From Eucommia ulmoides (lineage: Eukaryota; Streptophyta; Magnoliopsida; Garryales; Eucommiaceae): a stretch of 64,000 bases of DNA. Shown here one piece after another: positions 12,404 to 23,562 of the stretch; within the stretch, counting starts at the first letter, position 1; each line of letters starts with the position of its first letter. The translations under genes were made by a program, and so were the position numbers. The notes beneath the pieces were generated by a model. It was not told where the DNA came from, made no database searches, and was given only the letters and a program-made list of their open reading frames with translations. The stretch is taken from contig CM028334.1 in assembly GCA_016647705.1 (NCBI GenBank), forward strand, positions 1,054,001 through 1,118,000. Direction: 5' to 3'.

Positions 12404-13585
12404 TAAAATCTATAATTGCTGGTTTTTTAAATTTGAAGGCGCGCCTGGGGTCCTATTTTGGTATTAAAGGATCCATGAAGTCCATTTATTAACGTATGCG
12501 TAAATTAATCCGGACAACTTTTACTAATAAGAGCCCTTACTAGTTACCAAAAGTCTTATTTTGGTACCAAAATTGACAAGCGACCTCAACGTTTTTTCAT
12601 AAACGGTATGAATTTTTTCGATGATTATTTATATAACAAATAAATTAGTAATTTTTTTAAGGGTTTATGTCAAAGACCTCCCATATCTTTTGACCTTATA
12701 CCAGAAATTTCTTCTGACATTTGAGAAATACCGATCACTCCTTATAATTTTACAATTTAAACCAGATACCTCCTAACAGTAAAAAGTTGATGACAATATT
12801 ACTCTTAGAATAGTTTGACTTCAATTAAATTACATAAATGTCATTTATTAATTTAATTTATTTGACAAATATACCCCTCTTATTCTTTTTCCTCATTTTT
12901 TCTACATTTTTCCCAGCAAGTACTATTACTCATCACCAGCTTCTGCTCTATCATCATCGCCATGGAAACGTCGACAATGGTGGCAGTCGCAACCGGAAGA
13001 GAGTAGGAAGACTGATACCCCTAGAGAAAGAAGAATACTCTTCGAGCGAGTGTCAGCTCCAATTACAAGAAGAAGAAATCAGATGGAGAAGAAGAATCGG
13101 AAGAGAAAATTATATTCATTGCTTATCTCCTTCATGAAATCAAGAGTTATATGTATATATATAACTTCACATAATCAACCATGCTAACAACCTAACAAAT
13201 ACCAACCAACAAAAATAATAAACCAATAACAACTAACAAGAAAGGAATAGAAGGTTCCAAGAACATGAAAAAGGCTTGTGCTCCCACGAAAATAAACCAA
13301 ATCAACAAAGGAATCAATGGCATAAATGGGAGCCATGAGATGATGATCAATATGGTATTTTGTTCTTTTGGTTTCTTTCATGCTAAATGTTGTTCAGAGA
13401 GAAACCGTAATACGATCTGGCAGGGTCGTATCAATGACCACTGCTGCTGCTGGTGAGGTGGTTTATGTTGCGCGTAGTGCGCCGAGAAAAAAGGAAACCA
13501 CCTAATGAAATCAGCTTTGTCTTCATCAGTGACCTCTCCGGCAACCACCAAATGAAATCAGTGCTGCAAACCCACGTCTCCTTGA

Positions 13586-14977
13586 AAACCAAAGAGAATA
13601 ATAGAAGGAGAATGCATTAAGTGTTAATCTTCTTACAATTTAAAATTGTCTATTATAGACAAGAGAACCTTAATGCTAATTATAAAATAAGTCACAAATT
13701 GAGGAGGAAATTATGGAATAAAACATGAAGGAATTTAGTGAAAAGTTTGTTTTCCTTTGTAGGAATAAGAAGTATTCTTAACACGCTCCCTCAACGTAAT
13801 CGATTCGAAGCACCAATCTTGGACCGCAACCTTTCAAGGTCACAATTGGCTCTGGAGATGTAGCGAGAGAGAGAGGTTTTGTAAGTAGGTCGGCAAGCCG
13901 TGGATGCTGGGAGGTGCGCTGGAGCGGGCAAGGGGTAAGCTGTAGCGCGAAACCGTCAGTGGTTGTGCTTCAGGGCCACGCTGTAGCGCGATGGGCCGCG
14001 CTGGAGCGCGTGTTATAGAGAAAGAAAGAGAGAGAGATGGACCTTCATCTGGGGAATTGAAGAGACTACACTGATGACAAGAAATCCGATTTGTAGTGTA
14101 GATTTGATTTCCGTAATGGTGCAAGATTTAACGGCCATAAAGAGGTAAATGTAGAAGAAGATACACTGACGACAAAGAAACTGATTTATAGTGTGATGAC
14201 GGCAATGGTGGTTTGAGAGGCATCGCAGCCGTGGAGGTGGGGCAGAGGAATTGGGGATTGAAGAGTAGGGTGGGAGATCTGTAGTGAGAGTAGACGGCGG
14301 CATCAAAGGGTGGTAGAGAACAAAGAAAACGAAGAAGAACAATGGAAGATTGTAGCGAGATCTGGTGACCCTCGGTGTTTCATTGTAGCCGCCGTCAAAG
14401 ATTGCAGCTAGAGGCCACGAAGACCGGCGGCGGCTGAGGGCTTTCTCTCTCTAAGAGCAGCTAGGGTTTTAAAAAAATTGGATCTTTGGTGCTTCATTGC
14501 AGCCTCGAGAAGAATAGAAGGGGAAAGAGAGTGGTTGTGGTTGTGGTTGGTGCTTTATTGCAGCCTCGAGAAGAAGAGAAGAGGAAAATAGGTGGTTGTG
14601 GTCGGTGTTTCATTGCGGTCACCGTCGGAGTTTGCAGCCGGAGGCCATGAAGACCAGCGGCGACTGGAAACCCTAATCCCTTCTTAAGGACTCTCTTTCT
14701 CTAATTTTTGGATCTGTACTCTGATACCATGAAGAGAATAATAGTAGGAGAATAAAATGACATTAACCGTTGATCTTCATACAAATTACAATTGTCTATT
14801 TATAGACAAGAGAACCTTAATGTTAATCATAAAACAAACCACAAATTGAGAAAATCATGGGATAATACATGGAGAGAAGCATGAAGGAAAACATGGAGGA
14901 ATTTAGGGAAAAATTTGTTTCCTCTCAAAATATGGATCTTGTAATCTTTACAACATAGAAATAGGAAATATTCTAAT
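13586..14977 (-). mobile_element. Short LTR retroelement fossil (Copia/TRIM-like)
   Basis: Two related direct repeats, about 13586-13783 and 14730-14977, act as LTRs. On the minus strand the first is followed by a primer-binding site of initiator-tRNA-Met type (TGGTATCAGAG, 14711-14729). The second is preceded by a purine tract (13784-13796). The LTRs begin TGTTAAGAAT-like and end TTCA. The interior of about 0.95 kb has no gag or pol, as in TRIM elements. A further purine tract and a short stretch outside the upper LTR (14978-15150) suggest a nested or tandem arrangement. The element is non-autonomous and clearly old; LTR divergence is substantial by eye. Confidence 0.6.
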
Positions 14978-15536
14978 ATGCCTCCTCAAGATGGTGGTCG
15001 ATTTGGAGCAGAAACCTCCATGGAAAGAGCTCCCCCTACTGTCGCCATTCATTGCCGAAATCGATTCATCATCTCCAATCTCGACATTTTCATAACCTAA
15101 AAGAGTTTTAGATGATGAATAATCAACACCCATATCATATTCTTCTCTCTCTACTCATTGATTGTTAGGAACTTTTGAACCTCTATATTCGAAATATGTC
15201 TCTCTAGGAGCATTACGATCTACAGATCTTCCTATGTTTATTCTTCTTTTTATTCATCCTTCTTTTGATGCTTTGTTTCTTGTTGTTCCTTGCAGATTTG
15301 AACCTTCATTTTCTTCTTCATCCCCCAACACCCTCATCCTCTTTTCCCGGCGGGTGACGTACCCTTGAACCACCTCGATCCCCGTTGTCTAGAGCATCTA
15401 AAGCGTGGTGGGTTTTCTTTTGGTCGGGTCCAGACCCACCACCCTGCCAGAACTCCCGACCTTCTCCAACTAAGAGCCACCACATTGTGGAGGATGTCGC
15501 GACTGCAACCGATATCGAGGGCGTGCTTCATGGTCG

Positions 15537-15690
15537 AGTTCCGCAGGATGTGCTGTCGGGACACATGGCGATCTTAGTGGGGAACGGTTGTCGTCAATTT
15601 TCGTGGTACGAGCTTCGTATCAAAACTATCCGATCTTCAAGAAGCTCCTGGTTGAGGATGAGGAAGTGTACGGATTTGGCAACCAGTAAA
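15537..15690 (+). pseudogene. SAUR-like auxin-response gene fragment
   Basis: One frame reads SGHMAILVGNGCRQFSWYEL. The adjoining frame continues YPIFKKLLVEDEEVYGFGN. Together these match the family pattern G-x-(F/L)-x-V-Y-V-G ... R-F ... (H/Y)-P-x-F-x-x-L-L-x-x-x-E-E-x-(F/Y)-G-F of SAUR proteins, small auxin-induced regulators. The two halves are one base out of frame near 15622, so the copy is broken. It lies inside the inverted-repeat element 12661-15946, which suggests capture by a transposon. The assignment rests on pattern recognition alone. Confidence 0.5.
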
Positions 15691-15946
15691 ACAAGTAGCA
15701 GAATCTTGACAAGTGAACTTATACTTTCAAATATGGGGGTGCAATTGAGCACTGAAGCCATTTGATAAGGACCCAAAGTGTCATTATTCCTTTTTTATTG
15801 TATAAAATCTGACAAAAGCAAGGGGTATAAATGTATTTTCATACACAAAAATCAGTCAAAGGGGTTTATTGATATTTGTCAAATGACATGAGAGATTTTT
15901 GGTATTAGGCCAAACGACAAGGGAGGTCTGTGGTATAAACCCATAC

Positions 15947-16112
15947 TTTTATTTAGCGGTAGGATTAATTTGAGAAAAATTGATGGATGAGATTAGATTA
16001 TAAAAAATTTTAGAAAAAAAAAACATTTTGTCCAAAAATTCACGCACTCACTTTTAAACAATTAAATTAAATTATATTTTATAATCTTTAACTTTGTAAT
16101 TAATATGGTTAA
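15947..16112. other. Short AT-rich spacer between two inverted-repeat elements
   Basis: AT-rich sequence with no feature beyond the 9-bp direct repeat at 16104-16112 that borders the next element. Confidence 0.6.
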
Positions 16113-18317
16113 GGTTTATATCAAAGACTTCCCTTTTTTTTTTGTCTTAAATCAGAAATTTTTCCTATCATTTTACAATACCAATTACCATGGTAGTTTT
16201 ACAATTAAAACCACTTACCCCCTTCATGACATAAATACCCTTTTGAAATTTTAAAAAAATATATTTTTTGATTTTTATAAAAAATTATTTACACTCCTTG
16301 ATTTTTAAAGTTATAATTTTTATCCTTAATTTTTTAAATAATTATCCTACCGTACCCTCTCACCGCCCACCACTGTCGCCCACCGCCACCTCCACCGCCC
16401 ATTATATTTCTATCTTTTTATTTTTTTACCCTTTTATTAAGTAAAATAAATAAATAAAAAACATATTCCTCTCGTCTTTCTCTCCCCACCACCAACCTCT
16501 CTCTCTCTCTCTCCGGCGGTCGCGGTGGAGTGATCGCATCGCATTTTGTGTGATTTCGTACTACTAAATTTAGTTTTGTTAATCGTTCGATTAGATTAAA
16601 ATATTATAAATTAATTTATTTTATTAGTTTTTGTAGGTTTTTCAATTTAGAACAAAATTGCGTTAAGTTGAGACAAATTAGATAAAAAAATAAGCAAGTT
16701 ACACATGCCGAACAAAAGCTGAACAAAAATCAAAGAAACCGGAACCAATTGTTCAATCCTATAACAAGATTGAAAATTGAATTATTTTATATGTTTTTAT
16801 AAGTTTTTTGAAAAGCAAACAAAATGGCATTGAGTTTGAACGAATTAAATAAAAAACGAGCAAACCACAACAATCCGAAAGAAAACCATCAAAGATGGCG
16901 CGTGAACAATATCCGCCGAGTGAACAGTAGCCGCCGCGTGAATTGTAACCGCCATATGAACAGTACCCCCCACGTGCCCACTTGCACCCCATGTTGTTTT
17001 GGTATTGGTCATTTACACCCCTAGCCGTCGTATTTGACTCCAAGTTGCACCCAAGTTGTTGACATGTTGTCCAAGTTGAACCCCCAACTTCATTTTGAAT
17101 TTCTATAAATAGGGGTTGATGTTTTGGGAGTAATTCATACCATTTTACATAGAATTTTCACACCATTTGTACATAGTTAGCTATTTTACTTTTGTTCTTC
17201 TTTTTATTTTATTTTTATTTTGAGGGAAGCAAACTTAAAATTCTTGGGGGTATAAAGTGTAAACAGTGTTTTTGAGAATTGTATCCAACAAAACACTGTT
17301 CTACACAATGATGAGCGACTAACTTCCTTCAACCAAGTTAGGATTGTGATATTGTATCTTTGCGATTATGTAATATTGTATTTTTCTTATTTAAATTTGG
17401 ATATTGTATAAACAATTTTGTGGCAGAATTCCGTTTTTAAAAAATGAATTTAATTGTGATTGGATTTATTGTTAAATGTTCTTATAAAGATTTTGGTTTG
17501 AATCCAATTACTGTTAGAACATTAGATCTTGCACATGTGGTCTTGATCTAATGGTTACATAATCGTATTCTTGGGAATTAATTATTGGTCTGGATGGTCT
17601 ATGTCTATATTTTAATTCACCTTAAATTAGTTAGATTAGTGTAGTGTAGGAATTAAATACCAAAGATAGATTATGTCAGAGAATAACAATCCATATCTTT
17701 CTGAGTAGTTCCAACTTGTAATTGGGAACGCCCGTTTACTCAAATCCAATTTGAATAGAAAATATGATAAAAGCATAATTCTCAAGATAATAAACTCACA
17801 ATTCCTAACCTGGTTCTCTATTTTATTTTTATTTGTAGATGTAATATTTTTATTTTATTAAAAACTCAAACTCAAAATTCTTTTTCACGAAAAATAAGAA
17901 AAATAATAAGAAATTGATAATTACAAGACCGATCCATGTGGTTCGACACCCGTATTTAAGCACACTATACTACGATATTTTGCACTTAAATAGGGTATTA
18001 AATTTGGGCAGTTGTGGTTGAGGTGGGAGGTAGCGGTGGGTGGTGGGCAATGGGAGGGTGTGTTAAGATGGGAGGTAAATATAATTATTTAAAAAATTAA
18101 GGATAAAAATTATAACCTTAAAAATAAGAGAATGTTAATGAATTTTTATAAAAATAAAAATATAATTTTTTTAAACTATTAGAAGGGCATTTAGGTCATA
18201 AAGGAGGTAAGTGATTTTAATTGTAAAACTACAGAGAGGTAATTGATATTTGTAAAATGACTATGAAGATTTCTGATTTAAGGCCAAAAAACATAGGAGG
18301 TCTTTGGTATAAACCCA
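16113..18317. mobile_element. Mutator-like element, about 300-bp inverted ends, 9-bp target duplication
   Basis: The ends GGTTTATATCAAAGACTT and (reverse strand) TGGGTTTATACCAAAGACC start inverted arms at about 16113-16400 and 18010-18317. Direct 9-bp repeats TATGGTTAA flank it at 16104-16112 and 18318-18326, the signature of Mutator superfamily insertion. The arms contain the CACCGCCCACCA-type GC-rich words also seen in the element at 22774-23562. The interior carries no transposase and is mostly an LTR relic. Confidence 0.85.
16540..18010 (+). mobile_element. Gypsy-type LTR relic inside the Mutator-like element
   Basis: The right end (17920-18010: GGTTCGACACCC, then CTATACTACGATAT, GGGTATTAAATTTGGGCA) matches the end of the LTR at 56150-56236. 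Upstream there is a TATA-like CTATAAATAGGGG at about 17103. Only LTR-like sequence is visible, without internal coding parts, so it is probably a solo LTR. The left boundary is uncertain. Confidence 0.5.
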
Positions 18318-19155
18318 TATGGTTAATCTTGTCATTTTGTAACAATAAAATAGAAAATCAATATAGTTGAAAATTCAATTATAAGTATATAATTTTAAGA
18401 AGAATTTGTGCATCCATATTTTTTTAAATTACTAATAATTGGGGGTTGATGAATGCGATACAATAACTCTAGACTTCTGAAAAATTGTTACGCTACGTTC
18501 ACTACTTTAGAATAGAATAGACTGACAATAGAGTTGAAATTAGTATAGTAATGAAATGGTCATTACCATTCCTATATTTGGTAACAAAAAGAATTACATG
18601 TGATATTGGAATGATATCATGGAGTAAAATAATAATTTAATTAATTTTTCAAACGCTATAATAGTTAATTTAATTAAATTTCATTCCAATTCAAATATTT
18701 GGTTAGTATTTAATCTCGTTTTTTGGTCTTAGAATTATTAAAACCTAATCTCATATAATTGAGATTAACTAATACTAAATTTATCAAGATATTAGGAAAT
18801 CCTTGGTAATAAGAATGAGATTTAATCTCATGTACCAAACATAGGAATATGAATTAAATGACCAATTCCATGACAATTTTAATTCCTGTCTTGAATCCCG
18901 TGTACCAAACGGCATAATTAGTTGTGAACTGTTTTACCAATAACCCTAGAACAAGCATGAACACCATATTGATCCAATCCATTTCACGCACCAAAGGTCA
19001 AAGCTTTACATGAGGAGAGGCAACAAAGCCATACAACTCCTTCAAGAGCTTTTTGTTGTTATTCCATTTTATTATTCATTCAAGTGTGTTATGGTGATGG
19101 ATTTGGGCTCCCAAAGCTCACTACTGCACTGTCCATAAAAGCCCTTTTTTCTTCA
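18318..19155. mobile_element. Spacer with MITE of family A at about 18490-18913
   Basis: 18490-18913 is a foldback MITE. It ends GTACCAAACGGC and contains GGAATGATATCATGG, ACTAATACTAAATTTATC and repeated 'oldest' TTGGTAA words. It aligns in inverse orientation with 58302-58757. The flanks (18318-18489 and 18914-19155) are AT-rich; 19000-19155 probably holds the 3' untranslated region of the HPt gene. Confidence 0.6.
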
Positions 19156-19560
19156 TCACTTGGGCCGACATGCTGTCTCAACAGGCCCAGCCTGCCTTGC
19201 ATTCTGCACAGAACAAATAAAAAATGGGGCTTAAAAAAGTCCATGTCTATATTTATTTTGGTTAGAAGTAACAAATATTATGCAAGTACATATAATATAG
19301 TTACACTTATAACTAATATTACATATGTACATGTAACTAATATTATGCAGGCGTGAGTAGAGATGGTCATGGGCCCGATCGGCCCGCCCAGCTCAGCCCT
19401 ATTTTTTTAGGGCTTGGGCTTGGTGTTTGAGCCCATGGGCCAGACTAGAGCCTAAAGACTAAAGCCCATTCATTTTTAGGGCCGGGCTAGGGCTTGATCG
19501 TTTCTATTTAGGGCAGGCCCGGCCCGAACTTTTTTAAAATATAAAAAAATAAAAATAAAA

Positions 19561-19600
<40 letters not shown>

Positions 19601-21386
19601 TTGAGGGACCATTTTGTAATTTTCGATTTCAGCTAGATAATTTAACAAACCCTAATTTCATTCCAATCCATAAAGAGAGAGAGTTGAGGGGCCATTTTGT
19701 AATTTTAGTATTTAGTTTTTAAATTTAAAAATAAAATAAAATTATAGGGCTGGGCTAGGGTCGGACGTGGGCTTAATTTTTTTTTGTAGGGTCGGATTTG
19801 GGCATGAAATTAGGGCCCGATCATAGGGCAAGGCCGGGCTAGGGCCTAATATTTTTGTGTAATACTCTAGTCAAAACCCGGCCCGGCCTATGACCATCCC
19901 TAGGCGTGAGTACATACGAGACTAATACGCAGTCAAAAACCAATTTAATGGACTAAATCAATGTGAGCCTAATAATAGATTACAATCAGTATTTAAGATT
20001 AATCACCAATTATCTCTAAAAAAATATCAATTAATCGATAGATTTGGTCTAATTAGATAAATTAGTATTTAATAAATTTATAGTCGTTTTTAATGGAAAA
20101 ATAATTAAATCGTACCTGAAAATAAGCTTCAAGCTTCTTTTTGAGTGTTGCATGTTCTTTCTTGAGTTGCTGGAAAGTTCTCTTGCATCTGCTTTTACAA
20201 ATACACAACCACAAAAAAAAAAAATGTTTTCAAGACAAAAGGACAAATATTCGATTTAAGTACTGTTTTTTAAGTGAGGAATATACTGATCTAGTTTCAT
20301 TTATGGTTTTTTTATGAACTCGTTGTTCACCCAATCACCCCGATACAGTAATTATTTGAAAAGTTCAATAATTTTGTCAAAAGTTCTCAATCACTGTACG
20401 GCATAAAAGTTAACTGGATTTTTTACATTCCCTGAATACTACATGAAAAATTACTGTAACTTGTGAACTGTATAGGCAAAAAAAATTTAATTTGCCGACT
20501 GTAAACGAATTTAAGTAAAAATAAAGATGATTACCCTTCTCCATTTCCAGTCTTGCAGTATTCCCTGAATAATGTGCTTTCACTTTTCACCTTTTTAGCT
20601 CCAATTCTGCCCCCAAGACACACAGAGAATAAGAGAATATACTATGGTGAAACTTGAAGAATCTAAAAAATATCTTCCAAAATAAAAAAATTACCCTGAG
20701 CAACTCCCTTTAAGCTGGTGCATATAGTTGTCCAATTTGTCAAAATCAATAGGACTCTTCTCCCTAGACACATTTGAGAACAAGAAACACCAATCATTAC
20801 TAGAATCATTGTGTGTATGTGTGTTTGTGTTTTTAATGGCAAATAATACTCACATTGCTTGATCTATATTTTGAACTATTCGGGTCGAGTCGCGATAGAA
20901 CACCGTGACAACTTCCTCCACGAAATTGGGATTGGCGTCGTCTTGCAACTCTTCCAACTGAATAAATTGTTCATCGAGAAATCCCTGCGCACATTAGAGC
21001 GTAATTTAAAAACGACAAATTTAAATTCTAAATATAAAAGTCGAGAGGATTTATAGTCTGACTGTAATGATATAATCATAACATCCATTCGAAAATTTTG
21101 AACATGGAAACATTCAACAGAAAACTGGAGGACTGTCGCGTTCTCATGGCAAAGTGCAACATTTGTATATCATGTAAGGTGTGGTCTTGGGCCTCCCTAA
21201 ACCCAAAAAGCTAGGTGAGACTTTCCCTCACACGTATAACCTGATCATCAATCTCTTTCACATCCGATGTGGGATAAACTCAACATATCATTCCAATACC
21301 AAGAAAGAAGGGAAAAAAATGGAAACCTGATCGAAAAGGGCCTTCCTCATGTTGGCAAGCTGTCTATGCACTTGATTTCTTTCCAT
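19156..21386 (-). CDS. Histidine-containing phosphotransfer protein (AHP4-like), 150 residues
   Basis: HPt proteins carry the phosphoryl group from cytokinin-receptor histidine kinases in the ER membrane to response regulators in the nucleus. Six exons join in phase: 21327-21386, 20854-20984, 20695-20763, 20535-20606, 20116-20188 and 19156-19203, giving 453 bases including the stop, 150 residues as usual for plant HPts. Motifs: MRKALFDQGFLDEQFIQLEE, LQDDANPNFVEEVV, then the active loop YMHQLKGSCSGIGAKKVK, in which His79 is the phospho-acceptor. The H-Q-L-K-G-S pattern is complete, so it should be a true HPt, not an AHP6-like pseudo-HPt. The C-terminus is FQQLKKEHATLKKKLEAYFQ followed by ARQAGP-VETACRPK. 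The fifth intron (19204-20115) holds a hAT MITE. A second copy begins at 63385 on the other strand. Confidence 0.93.
19358..19902. mobile_element. hAT-type MITE in intron 5 of the HPt gene
   Basis: It begins TAGAGATGGTCATGGGCCC and ends GGCCTATGACCATCCCTA, with the 8-bp direct repeat GGCGTGAG on both sides (19350-19357 and 19903-19910). The inner (TA)n(GA)n tract and the GGGCC-rich arms show that it is the same family as 6507-7014, in the opposite direction. Confidence 0.9.
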
Positions 21387-21600
21387 TGAAGAGGAAATGT
21401 GACACCTTGTGTAGGGTGTTTGTGTGTCTGTGTTTGAGGCTTGAGTGAGCTGAGAATGCAATATATCACAGCGTGGTGGGGTTTATATAGGAGGGAGGGA
21501 GACGGAAAGAGAGAATATTGGGAAATGTTGATGTCAGGGACAAAAGAGAGATTTGCTCTCAACAACCGCCATACCCAAAAATCTATCTATATATATATAA
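21387..21600 (-). promoter_or_regulatory. HPt gene promoter and 5' leader with TATA box
   Basis: On the minus strand CCTATATAAACCCC lies at about 21478-21491, some 95-100 bases before the start codon. The same box at nearly the same distance precedes the second HPt copy (63277-63290). The leader is CA/CT-rich, typical of plant 5' untranslated regions. Conservation between the copies supports a functional core promoter, though recent duplication alone would also explain it. Confidence 0.6.
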
Positions 21601-21804
21601 AATATGGATTCTACATGAGACTACAACTTTGAACAAAAATTTGGTAAGCGATAACAAGGATGACGGATCCCATCACCACATTACTCTAATGACTAATCCC
21701 AATTTGTTTTTAAAATTAACCAAGAAAAAATAATAGGAGGAATAATTGGTGAATAGTTCCAATTAGAGAGTTTAATTAATAAGTTTTTGAGTTGATTATA
21801 AGGG

Positions 21805-21890
21805 CAGGGCAACCCAGTGCACCATGACTCCCGCTATTGCGGAGTCTGGAGATGAGATGTACGCAACTTTACCCCTGTATACAGAGTTGA
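21805..21890 (+). mobile_element. Au-type SINE fragment
   Basis: The text GGCAGGGCAACCCAGTGCAC, then CTCCCGCTATTGCGG, GTCTGGAGA and TGTACGCAACTTTACCC follows the order of the tRNA-derived Au SINE of angiosperms. Only the 5' part is present. Confidence 0.65.
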
Positions 21891-21974
21891 GTATAAATTC
21901 TTTAATTATATTTTCACATGTGTTTTAGTTCCATGATCAATATTCCCTTGTATCTCCAATTAAATACTTTCAAT

Positions 21975-22330
21975 TAAGGTATACATCACGACCGCCAACG
22001 CCACCTTCTATGGCCACCTGCTTGCCGTCAAACCTCAAGTCTCCCGTCGCCGGATTATTTTTTTAGTTACATATAACTATTTTTTTAATATATTTTCAGT
22101 TACATTTATATAATTTTTCAACTACCGACATTTGAAAAATTAGTTGATTATAACTAAAAAAAATGTAAATAAAAAGTATATTAAAAGAATTTACTAAAAA
22201 ATTAGTTAAATGTAACTAAAACAATATCCTACGACTGATGACTGCAGTTTCGGTGACCGACAACCAACGGTAGCCAAACCGGCAGTTGGAATCTAGTGGG
22301 CGGCGATTGACTAAGCGACCCTAATTAGAA
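21975..22330. mobile_element. MITE of family E upstream of the HPt gene
   Basis: GC-rich ends (ACCGCCAACGCCACC ... GGCGGCGATTGACTAAGC) enclose AT-rich inverted arms with AGTTACATATAACT-like words. An orthologous copy sits in the duplicated region (about 62455-62770), so this insertion is older than the duplication. Another family member lies in a PDR intron (45970-46280). Confidence 0.6.
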
Positions 22331-22773
22331 CTTAGTGTTTTCATGATCTCCAACGGATGAGACTATATAGGACCCACAACTGATAAACCATGTCTTTTTC
22401 TTGTTCATGTATGGTAGTTTATTCCCTTAACTACTTGAGTATCGATTAAACAGTCTCTTTTTATGACCCTTTATACCTATTCAATCACTTTTTAAAATTT
22501 CATCCCCCCACATGATACAAAGGCTTAAGCTAATGTAAGGCTTTATGCATCTTAAAAAGTAGAAGAAAAAAGAGTAGTGATCCTTACTAGTGTAATCTTC
22601 ACTGTGCTGCTTCAACTGCTGTTCTCAATTTATTAATTTCTGTCCCTCATTAATTCCGGAATCTAACAAAAAAAAAGAATCTGTTAATTGAGCTTCTAAT
22701 TGTCTTCTTTCTGGCAACATAAACCCTTTTTTTGGGTAGTTTTTAATTGCGAAAAAACAACCTAAAAAACTTT

Positions 22774-23562
22774 GGGATAATGACACTTTTGACCCCTCAC
22801 AAATGCAGTTGGTGTTCAATTAGACCCCGTATTTAGAAATACACACATTAGCCCCTTAACATTTCAATTTTATTTCAATTACTATTATGTTAAGGTCAAT
22901 GGTAACCATTAGAGGGTATTTTAGCCATTTCACGTTCAAATCCAATTTCTACTATTCAACCTATATGGATTAATTACACTTTGCACCCCTTATTTTTAAA
23001 ATTATATTTTTTACCCTTAACTTTTTTAAATAGTTATATTTATCTCCCACCCCCTCACCACCACCACCAACTGCCATCACCGAAGAGAGAGAGAGAGTGT
23101 AATTATATTTTATTTTGTTATTTTGTTTAATAAAATGGTTTAAAAAGTATATTTTTTTAAATGAGGATGTTAGTGTAAAAAGATAGGGGAGGTACATGGT
23201 ATAAACCGGTGGGCATTGGCGGTGGCGGTGGGTGGTGGTGGGTGGCGGTGGCGGTTGGCCGTGAGAGGGTGGGATAGGGTGGGAGATAAATATAATTAAG
23301 GGTAAAAAATATAATTTTAAAAACAGGAGGGTATAAAGCGTAATTAATCCATATAAGGCTAAATCGTAGAAATTGGATTTGAACGCGAAATGACCAAAAT
23401 GCCCTTTGACCATTAGTCCGTTACCATTGACCTTAATAGAATAGTAATTGGAACAAAAATTGAAACAAAATTGAAATATCAAGAGGCTAATGTATCTATT
23501 TCCAAATACAGGGTCCAATTGAGCATCGGTTGCATTTGTAAAGGGGCAAAAGTCATTATCCC
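22774..23562. mobile_element. Mutator-like MITE, 789 bp, 9-bp target duplication
   Basis: The ends GGGATAATGACACTTTTG and (inverse) GGGATAATGACTTTTGCC are followed by arms of roughly 300 bases. The 9-bp direct repeat AAAAACTTT lies at 22765-22773 and 23563-23571. The centre has CCACCACCACCAACTGCC / GGTGGCGGTGGCGG inverted words. In the duplicated region near 61955-61985 the same flanks run together without the element: an empty site. Confidence 0.92.

Larger units (their letters stand above)
12661..15946. mobile_element. Large inverted-terminal-repeat (Mutator-like) shell with captured sequences
   Basis: The left end (GGGTTTATGTCAAAGACCTCCC) and the right end (reverse complement GGGTTTATACCACAGACCTCCC) match imperfectly for well over 100 bases. 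The motif order is the same as in the better-defined element at 16113-18317. No transposase was recognised inside. The interior holds an LTR-type relic (13586-14977), a GC-rich stretch with many short repeats (13840-14700) and a SAUR-like gene scrap (15537-15690). I found no clear target duplication, so it could be a composite of two elements. Confidence 0.55.

Noticed and set aside
12838-13137. 99-codon plus-strand frame with basic and glutamine-rich text
   Set aside because: It lies within the inverted-repeat element, begins in the terminal repeat and matches nothing known to me.
23226-23345. Independent inner transposon within the 22774-23562 element
   Set aside because: The inner inverted sequences continue directly from the outer arms, so one long-armed element explains everything.
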